A DNA stretch of 64,000 bases, from assembly GCA_964487255.1 (NCBI GenBank), contig CAZAQV010000019.1, positions 1 to 64,000 on the forward strand, written 5' to 3'. The notes below the pieces were generated by a model. It was not told the origin of the DNA. It worked only from the letters and a program-made list of their open reading frames with translations, and did no database searches. The stretch comes from CAZAQV01 sp964487255. GTDB taxonomy: Bacteria > Myxococcota_A > Polyangia > Polyangiales > CAZAQV01. This document shows, in pieces, positions 30,119 to 40,700 of this stretch (position 1 is its first letter; the number at the start of each line of letters is the position of its first letter). Made by a program: the position numbers and the translations under genes.

Positions 30119-32920
30119 CTAAGGATCGAGTTCGTAGCTGCCGATAGGCTCCGGCGTTTCGGCCACCTTCTCTTCGTCATGCCAAAGTTGGAGGTAAACG
30201 TTGTACGTACCGAGTTTGGCTTTGCGAATGGTGATGAAAGAAAGCTTGTCGCGGACAAACTGGCCGGCCTCCCAATCCCCAGGGTCCATCGCGCCATTGT
30301 GTGGGGCGTAGTCGAACTCGACCGGGGACGGCCCGTCGAGCCGGATCTTGAAGGTGGCATCAGAAGGTAAATCTTCATTCACCTTGAAGATCACTTCGCT
30401 CTTGAACTTGAGGTCCCGTCGCACACGGTCTCGCTCCTGCATGGTGCCCACGACGGTGAGCGCATCAGAGAGCGGAATGTTCACCTGGCTTCCGGTCTTG
30501 GGCATCTTGGTGGAGATGAACGAATCGAGGTCCAAATCGGGGCTCTTCACTTCGAAGCTGTCGATACGCGCTCGGTCTTTGTCGTCGATGGAGCCGCCGC
30601 TGGGTTTGAGACGTCCGTTCTTGTTGCTGTAAAAGCCGGCGAAGATCTTGTATTCGCCGAGTTTGGCGCGCGGCCGCGTGGCGATGGGGAATCGGTCGCG
30701 CACGTATTGTCCCGGCTTCCACTCGGAGATGGGGTATGCCCCACCGACCGGAACGTGGTCCGCGTTGATCATGTCTTTACCGCCGTGGACGTGCACGAAG
30801 AGCTTGAGGTCGGGGTCGGGCTTTTCTTTGACGTAGAAAAACAATGTGACCATGACCTTGCCACCCGCAACGATTTCGTCCGTGGACAGGTGTGAGCCAA
30901 CCAGAATGATCGGCCCGAAGTCGGTGTTGGCCGCGTTGGGAATACGCGGCACGCGATCGGTGACAAATGCGTCGAGACGTGTCTTGGACTGCGCCTCGTA
31001 ACGGCTGCGCCACTCGTCGGTAATCTTGCCCATCTCGGTCGAACGTTCGCGCAGTTCCTTGGTTCGCTCCGGGTCAGCGCCCAAGTCGTTTTTCTCTTGG
31101 GGGTCTGCTTCGAGGTCGTAAAGTTCGGCGCGTCTCCGGCCGAAGTTGTCGATGTACTTGTACTTGCCGCGGATCTGCGCGCGACAGAAGTTTTGGTAGT
31201 AGCAGTGCACGTACACGCTCTCGTGGGGTTTGCCGAAGAGTGACTGCCCAAAAAACGGGCGCGACGGAGCAAAGCCCAGGCGTTCGACCACCGTGGGCAC
31301 GATGTCCACGTGCTGCCTCACCCCCTCGAACACAGTTCCTGGCTCGATCGACGGACCGTGCATGACCAAGGGCACTCGCATCATCTCGTCGTACGCCGTA
31401 CTGTCGTGCTGATACCGACCATGCTCGGCAAAAGCCTCACCGTGGTCACCCGTGACCACAAACAATGTGTTTTTGAGCAACCCGGCCTTGTTGAGCCCCT
31501 CGTAGACCTTTTTGGTGAAGCGGTCTTGGTACGCGAGCGTATTGAGGTAGTCGTTGGTCCGTTCGTCTTCAACGAAGGTCTTGCGCGGAAAACCGCGCGG
31601 CACAGCGTAAGGGTGGTGTGCCGTTACAGTTAGGGCTTCGGCAAAAAACGGTCTCTTCTGCTTCTTTGCCCACTCGATGAGCGGCGACACCAACACATCG
31701 TCCTCGTAGCCAAAGTAGCTCGACTCATCGAACCCGCTCGAGTCGAGCGACTCTTTGCCAACAAAGTGTTCGAAGCCAAACTCCCCGACCAGCTCGGAGC
31801 GTTTTTCGTAGTTCTCTTCCGCGGACTGGAAGTACGCCGTGGCGTAGCCCTGTTCGCGTAACAGACGCGCTAGACACGCCGTGGGCACGCCGCCACCTTG
31901 CGCCTCCGCGATCGAGACATCGAAGTACGGGTAGATACCGCAGTTGATGCCGACGAGCGCCTTACTAGTGTGCGGCATGGTCGAGTACGCACGCTCCGCG
32001 TGAGCGCCTTTCTTGGCAAGCGAGGCTAAAAATGGGGTGACCTGCGCGTTCGGGTCTTTGAGTTCGTAGGACGTGTCGGTGTCGACCGAGGCGCCTTTGG
32101 CGCTGGTGCTCTCGAGAACGATGATAACGACATTTTTCGCTTTGGCCGGCGCCCCGTCTACCGGTGTCAGCTCGATCGGATCCAAGATGGCGTCCGAACC
32201 TTCAAGCGCGGCCTCACTCGCTGGCAACATCAGCGCGGCCGTGTCCTGCACGAGTGTTCGCATATATGTCGGCCGTAGGACCGCGACTTCACCTTCGAAA
32301 TCCTTGGGAATCAGCGCAACGACGAGCGCAAGTACGCCGATGATGCTCACCGGTAGCCACCCGCGAAGCGATGCGGGTTCGGTCCGCCGATAGACCCAAT
32401 GGACCCCAGCAGCGCTAAACGGGCCCACGAGCAAAGCGAAGGCTCGAATGGCGGTCATCTCGCTCAAAAAAACCTTCTTGAGTTCATCGAAGCGCAGGAC
32501 CGCTTGAAGCAAAAGATAACCATCACCCACGGCGCCCGTCGTCATGAAAAAGCCGTGCTCCACCACACCCAAAAAGGCAATGACCACGAACACGAAATAG
32601 GCGGCGTTTCGCTGCCAAGTCTTCTTTCGAGCGCGCAACCAAAGAAACACCAGTGTGCATAGAGCCAACATCACGATGTCTTCGGCCAGCACACCGAGTA
32701 GGTCGACAGCTCCCCCTTGCTGGCCGATGGTTCGCCACTTGACCAGCTTCGTGCTCACGACGAGAAGCGCGAGCATCCCCGCAAGCCACCACGCACTGCG
32801 GTCGCTGCGCGAAGTCTGAGTTTCCTCTTGCGAAGAAGGCTGCTCGACCTGGCTCAAGGTCCCTGGCTCATCTTCTGACACGGGCCTTTCATAGCGCAAA
32901 ATCGCAGAGATTGGTGCCAC
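30119..32920 (-). CDS. LtaS-like sulfatase-superfamily membrane enzyme with C-terminal repeats
   Basis: 933 aa. Four or five membrane helices in residues 45-225, then an extracytoplasmic alkaline-phosphatase-superfamily domain (about 265-620): VVIIVLESTSAKGASVD, Thr candidate nucleophile in STMPHTSKALVG, VTAHHPYAVPRG and TGDHGEAFAEHGRYQHD. Related to phosphoglycerol transferases and to bacterial glycolipid/phosphoethanolamine transferases. The C-terminus (about 670-933) holds two tandem beta-domains sharing EWKPGQYVRDRF / DWEAGQFVRDKL, not seen in standard LtaS. Probably modifies cell-envelope polymers; substrate unknown. Confidence 0.8.
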   Translation of the reverse strand: MAPISAILRYERPVSEDEPGTLSQVEQPSSQEETQTSRSDRSAWWLAGMLALLVVSTKLVKWRTIGQQGGAVDLLGVLAEDIVMLALCTLVFLWLRARKKTWQRNAAYFVFVVIAFLGVVEHGFFMTTGAVGDGYLLLQAVLRFDELKKVFLSEMTAIRAFALLVGPFSAAGVHWVYRRTEPASLRGWLPVSIIGVLALVVALIPKDFEGEVAVLRPTYMRTLVQDTAALMLPASEAALEGSDAILDPIELTPVDGAPAKAKNVVIIVLESTSAKGASVDTDTSYELKDPNAQVTPFLASLAKKGAHAERAYSTMPHTSKALVGINCGIYPYFDVSIAEAQGGGVPTACLARLLREQGYATAYFQSAEENYEKRSELVGEFGFEHFVGKESLDSSGFDESSYFGYEDDVLVSPLIEWAKKQKRPFFAEALTVTAHHPYAVPRGFPRKTFVEDERTNDYLNTLAYQDRFTKKVYEGLNKAGLLKNTLFVVTGDHGEAFAEHGRYQHDSTAYDEMMRVPLVMHGPSIEPGTVFEGVRQHVDIVPTVVERLGFAPSRPFFGQSLFGKPHESVYVHCYYQNFCRAQIRGKYKYIDNFGRRRAELYDLEADPQEKNDLGADPERTKELRERSTEMGKITDEWRSRYEAQSKTRLDAFVTDRVPRIPNAANTDFGPIILVGSHLSTDEIVAGGKVMVTLFFYVKEKPDPDLKLFVHVHGGKDMINADHVPVGGAYPISEWKPGQYVRDRFPIATRPRAKLGEYKIFAGFYSNKNGRLKPSGGSIDDKDRARIDSFEVKSPDLDLDSFISTKMPKTGSQVNIPLSDALTVVGTMQERDRVRRDLKFKSEVIFKVNEDLPSDATFKIRLDGPSPVEFDYAPHNGAMDPGDWEAGQFVRDKLSFITIRKAKLGTYNVYLQLWHDEEKVAETPEPIGSYELDP

Positions 32921-32935
32921 GAAGGCGACTTTTTT

Positions 32936-33469
32936 CTAACCTTTTCGGTCGCGGCTTTCGGCAGCCAACGCTCGCTCGATCGCCATGGTTGCTTCATCGC
33001 CGAAGGTACAAAAGACGACCCGCGACGGTTGCCGATGCACGCGGACAAAGGCCGAAACGACACCGACAGCAACTTCGGCCGCAGCATCGACCGGATAGCC
33101 GTAGACGCCTGTACTGATGCTGGGAAAGGCCATCGAAGTCAACCCATACTCCGACGCCAGTTCGAGCGAGCGCCGATAGCACGACGCGAGTAGCTCGGGT
33201 TCGCCCTGCTGCCCGCCGTGCCAAACCGGGCCAACGGTGTTGATCACGTGCTTCGCCGGCAGTGCGTAGCCGGCGGTGATCTTAGCCTCGCCGGTCTTAC
33301 AGCCCCCGAGGGACCTACACTCCGTGAGCAGCTCCGGCCCGGCCGCACGATGGATCGCGCCGTCCACACCACCACCACCGAGCAATGACTTGTTCGCCGC
33401 ATTGACGATCGCATCCACCTCAAGGGTCGTAATATCGCCCTGCCAGACTTCGATCCGGGTTTCACTCAT
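32936..33469 (-). CDS. macro domain protein (ADP-ribose-acting)
   Basis: 177 aa. MSETRIEVWQGDITTLEVD begins a complete macro domain: AIVNAANKSLLGGGGVDGAI, the hallmark ADP-ribose-binding loop, then LPAKHVINTVGPVW and MAFPSISTGVYGYPVD. Family members deacetylate O-acetyl-ADP-ribose or remove ADP-ribose from proteins. The ATG at 33469 was chosen over a longer frame. It starts 1 nt before the stop of the transporter gene upstream on the same strand, so the two are tightly linked. Confidence 0.9.
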   Translation of the reverse strand: MSETRIEVWQGDITTLEVDAIVNAANKSLLGGGGVDGAIHRAAGPELLTECRSLGGCKTGEAKITAGYALPAKHVINTVGPVWHGGQQGEPELLASCYRRSLELASEYGLTSMAFPSISTGVYGYPVDAAAEVAVGVVSAFVRVHRQPSRVVFCTFGDEATMAIERALAAESRDRKG

Positions 33470-33470
33470 T

Positions 33471-35186
33471 TCAGCGTTTGGGTTCCTCGTCCGGCTCGTC
33501 GGGCTCGACCGGATGGGCTTCCCGGTCGAGACGGTGTTCGAAGCCCCGGTTGGGGTCGGCGACGTCTTCCTTGTCCGTGAGCCGTCGAACATCCTCGCCT
33601 TCGGTCTTGGCCATCACTGCGGTCACCGCCAGGTCGCCCGTCACATTGATGGCCGTGCGGAACATATCGAGCAGGCGGTCAAGCCCCAAGATGAGCGCAA
33701 TGCCTACCGGGGGAATTCCGGTCGCCGTGAGCACCAACGCGAGCGTAACCATGCCCGCACCCGGCACTCCGGCAGCGCCGATAGAGGCCATCGTCGCGGT
33801 GAGCACGATCGTGATCTGGTCACCGATCGTGAGGTCGATCTGAAACACCTGCGCGATAAAGATGGCGGCGACGCCCTGGTAGAGCGCGGTGCCATCCATG
33901 TTGACCGTCGAACCGAGCGGCAGCACAAAACTCGAAACCGGGTTTGATATGTTCAAGTTCTCTTCAGCGCACTCCATGGTGACCGGAAGCGTCGCTGACG
34001 ACGACGAGGTCGAAAACGCGATTAGCTGCGCGGGGCGTATGGCGCGCAGGAAGTCGAAAAGCGGCATTCGGACCACCGAGACGACCAGGCCACCGTAAAC
34101 CAAACCAGCCTGTAGCAATAGACCAACAACCACAGCGATTCCGTAAACAAGGAGCGAGAGCAGGACCGAGACGCCCGATTGTCCCACGACGTCTGCCACA
34201 AGTGCTGCCACACCAAAAGGCGCTACCGCCATCACCATATGAATGACGAGCACCATCGCCTGCTGGATGCGGTCGAGCATCGTTACCACGATGCGACCTT
34301 CCCCCGTGTCGAGCAGCGTAAGCGCGATACCGAAGATCATCGCGAAGAAGATGATTTGCAGCATATTGCCACTCGAAAGCGACTCGACCGGATTGGTGGG
34401 AATGATCGAGAGAATATTGTCGATCGTGCTCGGTGCCTTGGCGGCGCTCTCTGCCTTGGATGTAGCGTCCCCAGCAAACTGGCTTTGCAGCGCAGCGCGA
34501 TCACGCTCGCCGATCTGACTGCCCGGGTTGATGAGATGCGCCGTGAGCAAACCGATGGTCACCGCAATGGCCGTGGTCAGGAGGTAGAGACCCAGCGTCT
34601 TGGCGCCGAGCCGTCCCAGCTTGCGCACGTCACCAAGGCTCGCCACACCGACGACCAGCGAAGCAAACACCAAAGGCACGATCACCATCTTGATGAGTCG
34701 CATGAACGCGGTGCCGATCGGCCGTAGCCAGGTCACGATGGTGTCGCCGAGGCCGCTCACCCGCTCGGGCATGGTCAGAAACCCGCCGGACGGGAGCACG
34801 ATATTCTGCAGTTCAAGCCATAGCTTGACGTGCTCCCCGGGTCTGGGATTGCCGAGTGCCTCTTTGAGGGCGCCACTTCCGTCGGTCAACGAAAACTCTT
34901 TCTTCCACCGCAGCGAAACCTGGGCCCAAACCGGAACGTCAACCTCTTCGCCTTTGGCGTCGGTGCGCTGGGCGCGTTCGATCTTAAGACTCTTGAGGTC
35001 GAGGCGCATGCCCGCCGGGAACGTGACTTTCGAGCCCTGGTCGTCCTTGTTCATGAAAAACGACTGGGACGACGCGTCGGAAATCATGAACGTATCCTTT
35101 TCGAGGAACTCGCTCTTGGGACCCAGGAAAATGCCGATCGCTGCACCCACTGCCATGCCGATCAGAACCTGCGTGTAGATCTTCAT
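33471..35186 (-). CDS. dicarboxylate/amino acid:cation symporter (DAACS family) with large insertion
   Basis: 571 aa, compared with about 430 normally. Transmembrane scaffold with TAFMRLIKMVIVPLVFASLVV, IAFSTSSSSATLPVTM (the Ser-rich hairpin) and NMDGTALYQGVAAIFIAQ (the NMDGT motif), so it is a GltP/DctA-type Na+ or H+ coupled symporter. Between helix 1 (MKIYTQVLIGMAVGAAIGIFLG) and helix 2 an extra segment of about 100 residues (EFLEKDTFMISD to GGFLTMPERV) is predicted on the periplasmic side. Ends with a Glu/Asp-rich tail. Substrate not resolvable. Confidence 0.85.
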   Translation of the reverse strand: MKIYTQVLIGMAVGAAIGIFLGPKSEFLEKDTFMISDASSQSFFMNKDDQGSKVTFPAGMRLDLKSLKIERAQRTDAKGEEVDVPVWAQVSLRWKKEFSLTDGSGALKEALGNPRPGEHVKLWLELQNIVLPSGGFLTMPERVSGLGDTIVTWLRPIGTAFMRLIKMVIVPLVFASLVVGVASLGDVRKLGRLGAKTLGLYLLTTAIAVTIGLLTAHLINPGSQIGERDRAALQSQFAGDATSKAESAAKAPSTIDNILSIIPTNPVESLSSGNMLQIIFFAMIFGIALTLLDTGEGRIVVTMLDRIQQAMVLVIHMVMAVAPFGVAALVADVVGQSGVSVLLSLLVYGIAVVVGLLLQAGLVYGGLVVSVVRMPLFDFLRAIRPAQLIAFSTSSSSATLPVTMECAEENLNISNPVSSFVLPLGSTVNMDGTALYQGVAAIFIAQVFQIDLTIGDQITIVLTATMASIGAAGVPGAGMVTLALVLTATGIPPVGIALILGLDRLLDMFRTAINVTGDLAVTAVMAKTEGEDVRRLTDKEDVADPNRGFEHRLDREAHPVEPDEPDEEPKR

Positions 35187-35319
35187 AGGGCGTGGACATA
35201 CCACACCTCGTATCTTCGTTCGCTGACCTCATGATCAGGGCTATTTCTGGGTGCTTTCGCCCAAAAGCTTTCCGTGCTACCCAGACAACTTTTCGAAATC
35301 TGGCGAGAGACAACTGGTG

Positions 35320-37719
35320 ATGGAGCGAAACGCACGAAACGGCGACTCAGAGGGCACCTTACCTCCGATTGTGGCGGAGGAAGAGAAGGTACTCGCGCGG
35401 GTCAAACGCACCTTGGCCAATCGGAAGCGCAGCGAGCATGCCGTCGAGGTCGACTACGAAGCCCAGCTCATCTCCCTCCGCGACCAGATCCACGAAGCGC
35501 GGCTCGAGGACGTACCACCGCTCATCGAAGAAATGGAACGCCTCCAACATGTCGCCGCACGTCGCGCCAAAGTCATCGAAGGCGTCGTCGACAGCGGCTC
35601 GCCCTATTTTGGGCGTCTCGTGATCGACGAAGACAACACCACGAACAAGCGCGAAAGCAAACGCGAAGTGCTTATCGGAAAAGCCACCTACCTCGATGCC
35701 AAGACCGGCGTGCGCATCGTGGACTGGCGCGATGCGCCGGTCAGTCGCATCTACTACCGCTACGAAGAAGGTGACGACTTCGACGAGAACTTCGGCGGCC
35801 GTGACGTCGAGGGCGAAGTGGTCACACGCCGCAGCCTGGCTATCTCCGACGGTGTGTTGCGTCGTGTCGGTGCGCCGCAAGGCACCTTCGTGCTCGGCGA
35901 TAAAGGTTGGCGACAACTGGGCGAGTCGGCCGCAAAACTGCGCGGCGGCCAAGGCGCGGCGGCGCGGCCCGAAGACCATCACCAGCCGGGGACGCTGGGC
36001 ACCGGACAGCAGAGTCTAGGCGACGAAAAGTTCCTGCCTGAAATCGCCGCACTGATCGACCCGCGGCAGTTCGAACTCATCACCAGTCCTGCGTCAGGCT
36101 TGGTCGTCATCCAGGGCGGCGCAGGCTCGGGCAAGACCACCATCGGCTTACACCGGATGGCGTATCTCGCGTTCCAAGATCGTCAGCGCTACGCCAACAA
36201 AAACATGTTGGCTATCGTATTTAACGACGCGCTCGCGCGCTATATTTCCCGAGTGTTGCCAGCGCTCGGTGTCCCTGGCGTCATGGTCATCACCTACGAA
36301 CGCTGGGTCCATCGGCTGCGCGAGGCCCACACCGAAGGGCTTCCCAACCAGTACAGCGAAGAGACGCCGGTGGCCGCCACCAAGCTCAAAAAGCACCCGG
36401 CGATGTTACAGATCCTCGCGGACCAAGTCGCCGCCCTCGGCACCCACTTCGAGAGCGCCCTGGCGGCAGCGGCGGGCAAGTCCGAGGCCACGCAAAGCCT
36501 GATACGGACCGTCTGGAAAGAGACCGGAAAAAAAGCTGCGCCCGGGCTTCGCGTGCACCGCTTCGGCCAGTGGCTTCGAGACCGCAAAGGCTCCGCCTCA
36601 CGGCTCGACATCCAAGAGAGGCACGCCCTGGAGCGCACGGTGGCCAAGTTGTCGGATGAGGCGCGTGACGTCGTCACCATATGGGCCGAGACACTGACGG
36701 ATCGTTCGCTCATTGAAAAAGGGCTCGCGCGCTACGGCGGACACCCGCTGAGCCAAGAAGACGTCGCCGAGGCGTTTCGTTGGTGTGAGCGTCAATGCCC
36801 GCGTGTCCTCGCCTATCGAGACGAACGGCTCGCTGGAGAAACTGAAGCAGCCGAGGCCGACGCGGAGCGACGCCATGCACTCGACGGCGTCGACGAGCAA
36901 GACAAGGTCGAACTCGACACCGAAGACAATACCCTCCTGTTGCGCCTCATCCAACTCGTCCGCGGTGGTTTGAGCCGTAAGGGCCAACCGCTTTTCTATG
37001 AACACGTGTTCGTCGACGAAGCGCAAGACCTAAGCCCGGTCGAGATGTCCGTGGTGTTCGGCGCAACCACAAAACAACGCAGCATCACGCTCGCAGGCGA
37101 TGTCGCGCAGCGCCTGCACATGCACAACGGCTTTAGCGACTGGCGCGGTGTGCTCAAAGACCTCGGCATGGACCATGTCAGCATCGAGCCGCTCAAGCTT
37201 CAGTACCGGTCGACCAAGGAAATCATCGAGTTCGCCAACGCCGTACTCGGTCCCCTGCACGATGGCGACGAGAACCAAGCGCAACGTCACGGGGTACCTG
37301 TGGAGCTCTTCCGCTTCGCCCACCACGGCGACGCGGTCGGCTTTTTGGGCGAGTCGCTGCGCGAGCTCGTCATGAATGAGCCCAAGGCCTCTATTGCCGT
37401 GATCGCGCGCTACCCCGAGCAAGCCGACATGTACTACGACGGGCTTCGCACTTCCGAGGTTCCGCATTTGCGTCGCATCGCGGACCAGGACTTTTCGTTC
37501 AGGCCGGGGGTCGATGTCACCGACGTACGTCAGGTTAAGGGTCTCGAGTTTGACTACGTCATTCTCGTCGAAGTGAGCCGCGGCAGCTACCCCGAGGACG
37601 ACGAGTCCCGGCATTTGCTCCATATCGCGGCGACGCGGGCAGCACACCAACTGTGGGTCACGACCAGCTCCGAGCCCAGCCTGCTCGTCCCTGAAGAACT
37701 CCGTGCACAAGGCTTCTAA
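35320..37719 (+). CDS. HelD/UvrD-like superfamily 1 helicase
   Basis: 799 aa. N-terminal alpha-helical arm (1-130, rich in Glu/Arg), then Walker A IQGGAGSGKTTIGLHRMAYL (about 264-275), Walker B VFVDEAQDLSPVEM (about 564), motif III area ITLAGDVAQRLHMH, and C-terminal RQVKGLEFDYVILVEVSRG plus a final HIAATRAAHQLWVT. Lacking the nuclease and 2B signatures of UvrD/Rep, this is the HelD-like group that associates with RNA polymerase. The start is ATG 35320 (GTG at 35317 is close); GAGAG upstream. Divergent from the symporter. Confidence 0.85.
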   Translation: MERNARNGDSEGTLPPIVAEEEKVLARVKRTLANRKRSEHAVEVDYEAQLISLRDQIHEARLEDVPPLIEEMERLQHVAARRAKVIEGVVDSGSPYFGRLVIDEDNTTNKRESKREVLIGKATYLDAKTGVRIVDWRDAPVSRIYYRYEEGDDFDENFGGRDVEGEVVTRRSLAISDGVLRRVGAPQGTFVLGDKGWRQLGESAAKLRGGQGAAARPEDHHQPGTLGTGQQSLGDEKFLPEIAALIDPRQFELITSPASGLVVIQGGAGSGKTTIGLHRMAYLAFQDRQRYANKNMLAIVFNDALARYISRVLPALGVPGVMVITYERWVHRLREAHTEGLPNQYSEETPVAATKLKKHPAMLQILADQVAALGTHFESALAAAAGKSEATQSLIRTVWKETGKKAAPGLRVHRFGQWLRDRKGSASRLDIQERHALERTVAKLSDEARDVVTIWAETLTDRSLIEKGLARYGGHPLSQEDVAEAFRWCERQCPRVLAYRDERLAGETEAAEADAERRHALDGVDEQDKVELDTEDNTLLLRLIQLVRGGLSRKGQPLFYEHVFVDEAQDLSPVEMSVVFGATTKQRSITLAGDVAQRLHMHNGFSDWRGVLKDLGMDHVSIEPLKLQYRSTKEIIEFANAVLGPLHDGDENQAQRHGVPVELFRFAHHGDAVGFLGESLRELVMNEPKASIAVIARYPEQADMYYDGLRTSEVPHLRRIADQDFSFRPGVDVTDVRQVKGLEFDYVILVEVSRGSYPEDDESRHLLHIAATRAAHQLWVTTSSEPSLLVPEELRAQGF

Positions 37720-37746
37720 CCTACGTCGCAGATCGCTAGCGGATCG

Positions 37747-40700
37747 CTACGTTGAGCGCTCAAAAGACAGTGTTCGAACGGCATAGGGGGCGAAGTCGAC
37801 GCGGACTGCTCGCTTACCATTGTCGCCCTGCTCCATCTTGAGTTTCGCTTCTGGTTCTTCGAGGATCGAGCAAAGCGTCACGCGGCGAGCCCACGCCGGC
37901 AGCGAGACATCAACCGAGCGCGCTACGCCTTCGGCTTCGTACAGACGTACGATGACCGCATCGCGCTCTTCAGCCTTCTTGACGGCGGCGCAGCGCACGC
38001 CTTCGTGACACATCCACGCCACCCCCTCAGAACGCCCCGCCGGAAGTGCGCCGGGACGCGCCTCAAGCTGTTGACGCACCGGCGCCGGCACGTGGCCTTC
38101 GTCAAACACCGCAATCGCATACTCGAAGTGGTGCTCGCCTTCGTCAGCCAAGGGATCAGGGTGAATGGGTGCGCGCAACAACGAAAGACCTATCTGGGCG
38201 CCGGTCACCGAAAAGCCGTGACGACCGTACGGCGCAATGAGCTGGATACCGTGGGAGGCGTCTTCGAGCGTAACACCTCGATGCGCAGGCACTTCATACT
38301 TGGCGGCATCCCACGAGGTGTTTGGGTGGGTAGGTCGGGTCACGCTCCCAAAAAGTGTATCGAAGCGGGCGGTGTCGGCATGCACGGTGGTTGGCACATG
38401 AAGACGAAGCATGTTGCGCCGACAGTGCCATTGAACAGTCGCCTCAACTTGCAGCCGCGTACTGCCCCAACGCAAGCGATATGTCAGTGCGATCTCAACG
38501 CCGGCCGCCTCTAAACGAAACTGCAGCGCCGCCTCTACGGGCCCTTGATACAAAACCTTCGGCTCACCGACTGGCGCAAGCTCCTCGAAATGCGCCAAGT
38601 CGATCGGATCGATGTCCCACGCCTCATACTCGCGCGGCACGTCTTCATGTAGGACGAGTCGGCCCGCGCCCTCGCGCACAAACTCTTTGCCAGACGCCAA
38701 GCTACGCAGCGAGTCGATGGAACCGGAAGCGGAGAACCGAACGTCGAGCAGATTCGACCGAAGTGAGGAAGTTGTCGCTTCGACACCACCTTCGAAAGCA
38801 TGCTCGTCGTTCGACGCTCGCAGTGTCAGCGCCGCACCAGGAGCCAACTCGCCCTCACCCACGAAGGCCAGTCTGTCGCCGATGCGCTGACACCGAAGGT
38901 TCGCACCGCTCGCTAACGTTACGCGCTTGGTCTCTGGGTCGGCAGCAGCCAACACTCCAGCAAGGAGAACGGGCGCCTCGCCGAGATTCCACACCGTCCA
39001 GGTGTCAGGCACCGGCTTTTGCAGCACATCAAACGCGCTGTCCAACAGCACGCTTGCCGATTCAAGCGCCGCATGGAGTCGCTGCGCAGCCTCTTGGTTA
39101 ACGGTGTGAATGCTTGAGCCCGGCAAGATGTCGTGAAATTCGTGAACCAGCAGCTCCTTCCACAAATGCTCAAGTTGCTCTTGTGGGTACGGCTGTTCAT
39201 GGTCGCACCAAGCGAGTGAGCAGAGCACTTCCAGCGCACGCAAGCGCTCTCCCAGCCGCTGCACATCACGTTTTACGACAACCTGCGAGGTAAAGGTACC
39301 ACGATGCTTCTCCAGGTACTTTTCTCCGCGCCAGACCGGTAGGTCCTCGCACTCGGTGAGTTCATCAAAGACCGATTCCGCCGTACCCAAGTCAAGCTGC
39401 GGAAGGGCCGGCTGTCGGCCGAGGCGCACAAAGCCCTCGATCATCTCTTCACTCGGCCCACCACCGCCGTCACCGCGCCCATACGTTTGCAGGGCGACTT
39501 CCGCGCGCTCTTTTCCGACATAACCAGCCCACGCGGCGTGCATGAGCGCGGGATCAGGACCGGGACCGATCTCTTTGAACGTGTGCGCAAGCACGCGCGT
39601 TCCATCGAGCCCCTCCCACCAATAGAGGTCGTGCGGGAACTTATTGGTTTCGTTCCAACCCAACTTCGTGGTCATAAACCGGTGCATTCCAGCGCTGGCG
39701 TAGAGCTGGGGCAGGTTGCCTGCGTAGCCGAAGGTGTCAGGTAGCCACGCCACCGAACAGCGCCGTCCAAAACGCGACTCAAAGTAACGCTGTCCATAGA
39801 GCAACTGGCGCACCGTTGATTCACCCGATGCAAGGTTTCCATCGGGTTCGACCCAAGAGCCCCCAAGCACCTCAAATCGCCCCGCTTTGACCAGCGACTG
39901 AATGCGCGCAAAGAGCGCGGGGTCGTCCTCTTCCACCGCGGCGTAGAGATAGGCCTGCGACTGACCAAAAACATAGTTTTCGTAGCGTTCAGCGAGCGCA
40001 CAGGCGGTCGCAAAGGTGCGGCGCGACTTTTTGCGCGTCTCGGAAATGGGCCAAAGCCATGCCACGTCCAGATGGGCGTGCCCGATCAAGACAAGGCGTC
40101 CACGCCCAGGATACTTCGCTGCCAGGTTTTGGCTGGCCTGGCGAAAGCGCTCCATGGTTTGGCGCACGCGTTGCAGATCTTCTTCGCCCAACTCAAGCGG
40201 TGTTGCTTCGAAAGTGGGCCGCTCCCACAGTGCAGAACGAACCTGAAGAGCGGGCGAGTCCGTTGAGCCACCTTCAACCTCGGTCGCTTCGAGCCACGCC
40301 ATGCGCGCGAGGTACGCTTCGCTTGGACTACGTGGAAGTCGCAGCTCACGCAGCGCGTCGTCAACGAGCTTGACCAGGCGTACACCGACTTCACGGTCTT
40401 CACGCTGCGCCAAAAAGTCGATCACGTCCGTCGCCACTTCGAGGTCCCGTGTGAACGCGCGCACATCGGGATTGGGCACCGCCAATCGGCAGATTGCGAC
40501 CTTTGGCTCATGAACGGGCGCACCCTGATAACCGTGCGGCACAACTTCGAACGTGAAGCGACAGCGTTCCCCGGGAGCCAGCGAGACCGCACAGCGACGA
40601 TGCATCGGGTTGAAACCAAAGCGCGCTTCCTCGCCCTCGATCCAACAACCTTCACCACCTAGGTCCGCCCAAAGCTCAGCATCTTTGGGCCAGTCTTGGG

